NCBI GenBank assembly: GCA_016208645.1
Contig: JACQXP010000024.1
Coordinates: 1-5,971, forward strand
DNA length: 5,971 nt
Reading direction: 5' to 3'
Source of the DNA: Candidatus Methylomirabilota bacterium
GTDB lineage: Bacteria; Methylomirabilota; Methylomirabilia; Methylomirabilales; 2-02-FULL-66-22
Below the pieces are notes generated by a model. That model ran no database searches. It was not told the DNA's origin and saw only the letters and a program-made list of their open reading frames with translations. Positions 4,253-5,971 of the stretch are shown piece after piece. The position numbers were made by a program, and so were the translations under genes. Position 1 is the first letter of the stretch, and the number at the start of each line of letters is the position of its first letter.

Positions 4253-4787
4253 CGCTCTCTTCGCCTCCCGTGAGCAGGGCCGCCACGTCCACCCCGGGTT
4301 CGATCTCGATCCGTCCTGCCGCCGGGTCAATCCGGCGAACGTGCGCCCGGGTGGCGGGCAGCATCCATTCCCCGGCCGGCCCCCGGACCACGTACACGTC
4401 GTGGGCCGGCGTCTCCAGGATCTCGCGGACGGTCCCGAGGGGCCGATCCCCGTGGACGACCATGAGCCCCAGGATGTCGTAGTGGTAGAAGGCGCCCTCC
4501 GGGGGGGCCGGGGCCTCGGCCCGCAGGATCGCCACCTCGTATCCCACCAGCCCCGCGGCCGCCTCGGGCGTCTCCACGCCGTGGAGCTTGAGCACCACGG
4601 CCCGGTCCCCCTCGCGGCCGCTCTCCAGCATGAAGGGCTTGAATGGACCCGCGGTCGGGCCCAGCCACAGGCGGCGCAGCATCCGGAACGGGGCCCACGA
4701 ATCGGCGAAGCAGGCCACCTTCACCTCGCCGCGAAGCCCGTGGGACTTGATCACGCGGCCCAGGATCAGATAGCCCGGCTGTGCCAT
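4239..4787 (-). CDS. rimM: 16S rRNA processing / ribosome maturation factor RimM
   Basis: RimM binds ribosomal protein uS19 and helps assemble the head of the 30S subunit. The 182-residue product has the usual two barrels: an N-terminal RimM domain (about 6-92) with the signature GRVIKSHGLRGEVKV (10-24), and a C-terminal PRC barrel (about 97-170) with FYHYDILGLMV (100-110), GTVREILETPAHDVYVVR and GEWMLPA (139-145). The ATG at 4787 fits the family N-terminus; the sequence upstream, GGAAGAG, is a moderate ribosome binding site. It is separated from rpsP by 81 bases and overlaps the start of trmD, the usual partner order. Length and motifs are complete and nothing is broken. Confidence 0.96.
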   Translation of the reverse strand: MAQPGYLILGRVIKSHGLRGEVKVACFADSWAPFRMLRRLWLGPTAGPFKPFMLESGREGDRAVVLKLHGVETPEAAAGLVGYEVAILRAEAPAPPEGAFYHYDILGLMVVHGDRPLGTVREILETPAHDVYVVRGPAGEWMLPATRAHVRRIDPAAGRIEIEPGVDVAALLTGGEESAEAI

Positions 4788-4868
4788 CCGTGACTCTTCC
4801 GCTTGGCCGCCCCGACGCGGGAGAGCGTCTGCGCCAGGGTGCCTCCTGCCGCGGTCGGCTCTGGCAGG
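4788..4868 (-). other. rpsP-rimM spacer with two small hairpins; khpA not present
   Basis: In many bacteria a KH-domain RNA-binding protein gene (khpA) sits here; 81 bases are too few for it and no KH-like GxxG sequence is seen in this spacer. Two small inverted repeats occur: GACGC/GCGTC with a six-base loop (4814-4829) and CTGCC/GGCAG with a 12-base loop (4846-4867). Neither is followed by a T run. They may be chance structures or processing signals within a joint rpsP-rimM transcript. Confidence 0.45.
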
Positions 4869-5153
4869 TTACGAGGTCGCCGGCGGCTTGGCGCGAAGCT
4901 CGGCAAACCGGCGCATGACCCCCGCCTTGCTCAAGAGCTGCCGGACGGTATCGGTGGGCTGAGCGCCCCGCTGGAGCCAGCCAAGGGCCTTGTCCGCATC
5001 AATCGCGAGTCCGATGGGGTGCTTCAGGGGATCGTACGTCCCCAGGCTTTCGAGGAACCGCCCGTCCCGTGCCGCACGCGAATCGGCCACCACCAGGCGG
5101 TAAAAGGGCGTCTGCTTGGTGCCCATGCGCCGCAACCTGATCTTGACTGCCAT
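4869..5153 (-). CDS. rpsP: Small ribosomal subunit protein bS16
   Basis: bS16 is an early-binding 30S protein that stabilises the 16S rRNA body. The 94-residue product begins MAVKIRLRRMGTKQTPFYRL and continues VVADSRAARDGRFLESLGTYDP, the near-invariant family start. GLAIDADKALGWLQRGAQPTDTVRQLLSKAGV follows, and a short Ala/Pro-rich end completes it; the length is typical. The ATG is preceded by GGGAGG four bases upstream, a strong ribosome binding site. It lies 65 bases after ffh in the same direction, the common ffh-rpsP arrangement. Confidence 0.97.
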   Translation of the reverse strand: MAVKIRLRRMGTKQTPFYRLVVADSRAARDGRFLESLGTYDPLKHPIGLAIDADKALGWLQRGAQPTDTVRQLLSKAGVMRRFAELRAKPPATS

Positions 5154-5182
5154 AGAACCTCCCGTGGGATCGTCCGCCGTCC

Positions 5183-5202
5183 CGCGACGCTCGAGGGTCG
5201 CG
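5183..5202 (-). promoter_or_regulatory. Hairpin in the ffh-rpsP spacer
   Basis: CGCGAC and GTCGCG are perfect reverse complements around an eight-base loop that itself contains the palindrome CTCGAG. It lies midway between the ffh stop and the rpsP ribosome binding site. No T run follows on either strand. It could mark an mRNA processing or regulatory structure; the six-base stem makes chance a real alternative. Confidence 0.35.
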
Positions 5203-5218
5203 CGAGAGGCGATACCGG

Positions 5219-5971
5219 TTAACGCAGGGGAAAGGGCATCTGGCGGGGCAGGCGCCCGCCCTTGCCCGCCTGCATGAGCTGCCGCATCATCTTCTGCATG
5301 TCCGCGAACTGCTTCAGGAGCCGGTTGACGTCCGCCACGCTGGTGCCGGATCCGGCCGCGATCCGCTTGCGCCGGCTGCCGTTCAGGATCTCGGGCCGCT
5401 GCCGCTCGCCAGGCGTCATGGAATCAATGATGGCCTCCACCCGTTTCAGCTCGCCTTCCTGCGCGGTGCTGTCCGGCAGCCCCTTGAGCCGCGAGAGCCC
5501 GGGGATCATGCCCACCAGTTGCTCCAGGGGACCCATCCCGCGGATCTGCCGGAGCTGGTCCCGGAAATCCTCCAGGCTGAAGGTCTGCGCCTTCAGCTTC
5601 TTCTGAAGGGTGGCCGCCTGCTTGGCGTCAAAGGTCTGCTCGGCCCGCTCCACCAGGCTCAGGACATCGCCCATCCCCAGGATGCGCGAGGCCATGCGGT
5701 CCGGGTGGAATACCTCCAGCGCGTCCAGCTTCTCCCCGACGCCGATGAACTTGATCGGGGTCCCCGTGACCGCCCGGATGGAGAGGGCCGCGCCGCCCCG
5801 GGTGTCCCCGTCCAGCTTGGTCAGGATGGTGCCGGTCAGCTCCAGCGCCTGGTGGAAACTGCTGGCGGAGTTGACCGCGTCCTGGCCCGTCATGGCGTCC
5901 ACCACCATCAGGACCTCGGTGGGCTTCACCTCGGCCTTGATGGCGCGAAGCTCGTCCATCAGGGGCTCGTC
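5219..5971 (-). CDS. ffh: Signal recognition particle protein Ffh (5' end outside window)
   Basis: Ffh is the SRP54 GTPase that binds 4.5S RNA and signal peptides and docks with FtsY to deliver nascent membrane proteins. The window holds the last 250 codons. The fragment starts DEPLMDELRAIK, the part just after the family's DTAGR motif, so the P-loop half lies beyond the right edge. Visible are VVDAMTGQDAVNSA, the guanine-specificity motif TKLDGDTRGGAALS, FIGVGEKLDALEVFHPDRMASRILGMGD closing the G domain, then the methionine-rich M domain. The M domain carries the RNA-binding helix-turn-helix region (IIDSMTPGER, NGSRRKRIAAGSGTSVADVNRLLKQF) and ends MQKMMRQLMQAGKGGRLPRQMPFPLR. An ATG at 5957-5959 is an internal methionine, not the start. 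The gene ends in TAA, 65 bases ahead of rpsP. No defects are seen. Confidence 0.97.
   Translation of the reverse strand, partial: DEPLMDELRAIKAEVKPTEVLMVVDAMTGQDAVNSASSFHQALELTGTILTKLDGDTRGGAALSIRAVTGTPIKFIGVGEKLDALEVFHPDRMASRILGMGDVLSLVERAEQTFDAKQAATLQKKLKAQTFSLEDFRDQLRQIRGMGPLEQLVGMIPGLSRLKGLPDSTAQEGELKRVEAIIDSMTPGERQRPEILNGSRRKRIAAGSGTSVADVNRLLKQFADMQKMMRQLMQAGKGGRLPRQMPFPLR

Noticed and set aside
4766..4837. A 23-codon CTG-started frame after GGAGG in the rpsP-rimM spacer, ending inside rimM
   Set aside because: The spacing to GGAGG is good, but the start is non-standard, the peptide resembles nothing known to me and the ribosome binding site may be fortuitous.

Overview
The window is a GC-rich bacterial chromosomal segment in which every supported gene is read from the minus strand. 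In transcription order (right to left) it holds ffh (3' part only), rpsP, rimM, trmD, rplS, rnhB, yraN, a small cyclic-nucleotide-binding-domain (CNBD) protein gene, and comM/yifB (5' part only). The order rpsP-rimM-trmD-rplS-rnhB-yraN, with ffh in front, is a classic conserved bacterial translation and tRNA-modification cluster. Long antisense reading frames on the plus strand are the usual by-product of GC-rich codon use. The lineage cannot be fixed from this sequence. The very high GC, the gene order and short repeat-laden spacers would suit Methylomirabilota/Rokubacteria-like or deltaproteobacterial-type genomes, but that is a guess.

Right part (about 4240-5971): the end of Ffh (signal recognition particle GTPase), ribosomal protein bS16 and the 30S maturation factor RimM. 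The KH-domain gene (khpA) often found between rpsP and rimM is absent; an 81-base spacer with two small hairpins lies there instead. RimM and TrmD are translationally coupled, and TrmD has no ATG, GTG or TTG at its natural start: a CTG at 4252 is the best candidate.

Middle (about 2260-4250): trmD (tRNA m1G37 methyltransferase), rplS (bL19), rnhB (RNase HII) and yraN (UPF0102). The trmD/rplS junction is the oddest part of the window. It holds an AT-rich block of seven-base repeats, six in one sense and six in the other around a GCG centre, with a perfect hairpin on each side. The block forms the last residues of TrmD, and the rplS leader begins inside it. A possible rplS promoter also falls within it.

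Left part (1-2273): yraN runs by a TGATG overlap into a stand-alone CNBD protein with an intact phosphate-binding motif and no output domain. A 207-base spacer follows, with a sigma70-like promoter whose 17-base -35/-10 spacer is almost wholly an inverted repeat. It then leads into comM, a Mg-chelatase-like AAA+ ATPase (in Vibrio cholerae a branch-migration helicase for natural transformation). Ffh targets proteins to the membrane; rpsP, rimM, trmD and rplS serve ribosome assembly and reading-frame maintenance; rnhB and comM act on nucleic acids. Nothing in the window looks like a defence island, prophage, CRISPR array or biosynthetic cluster. The interesting material is in the short non-coding junctions.
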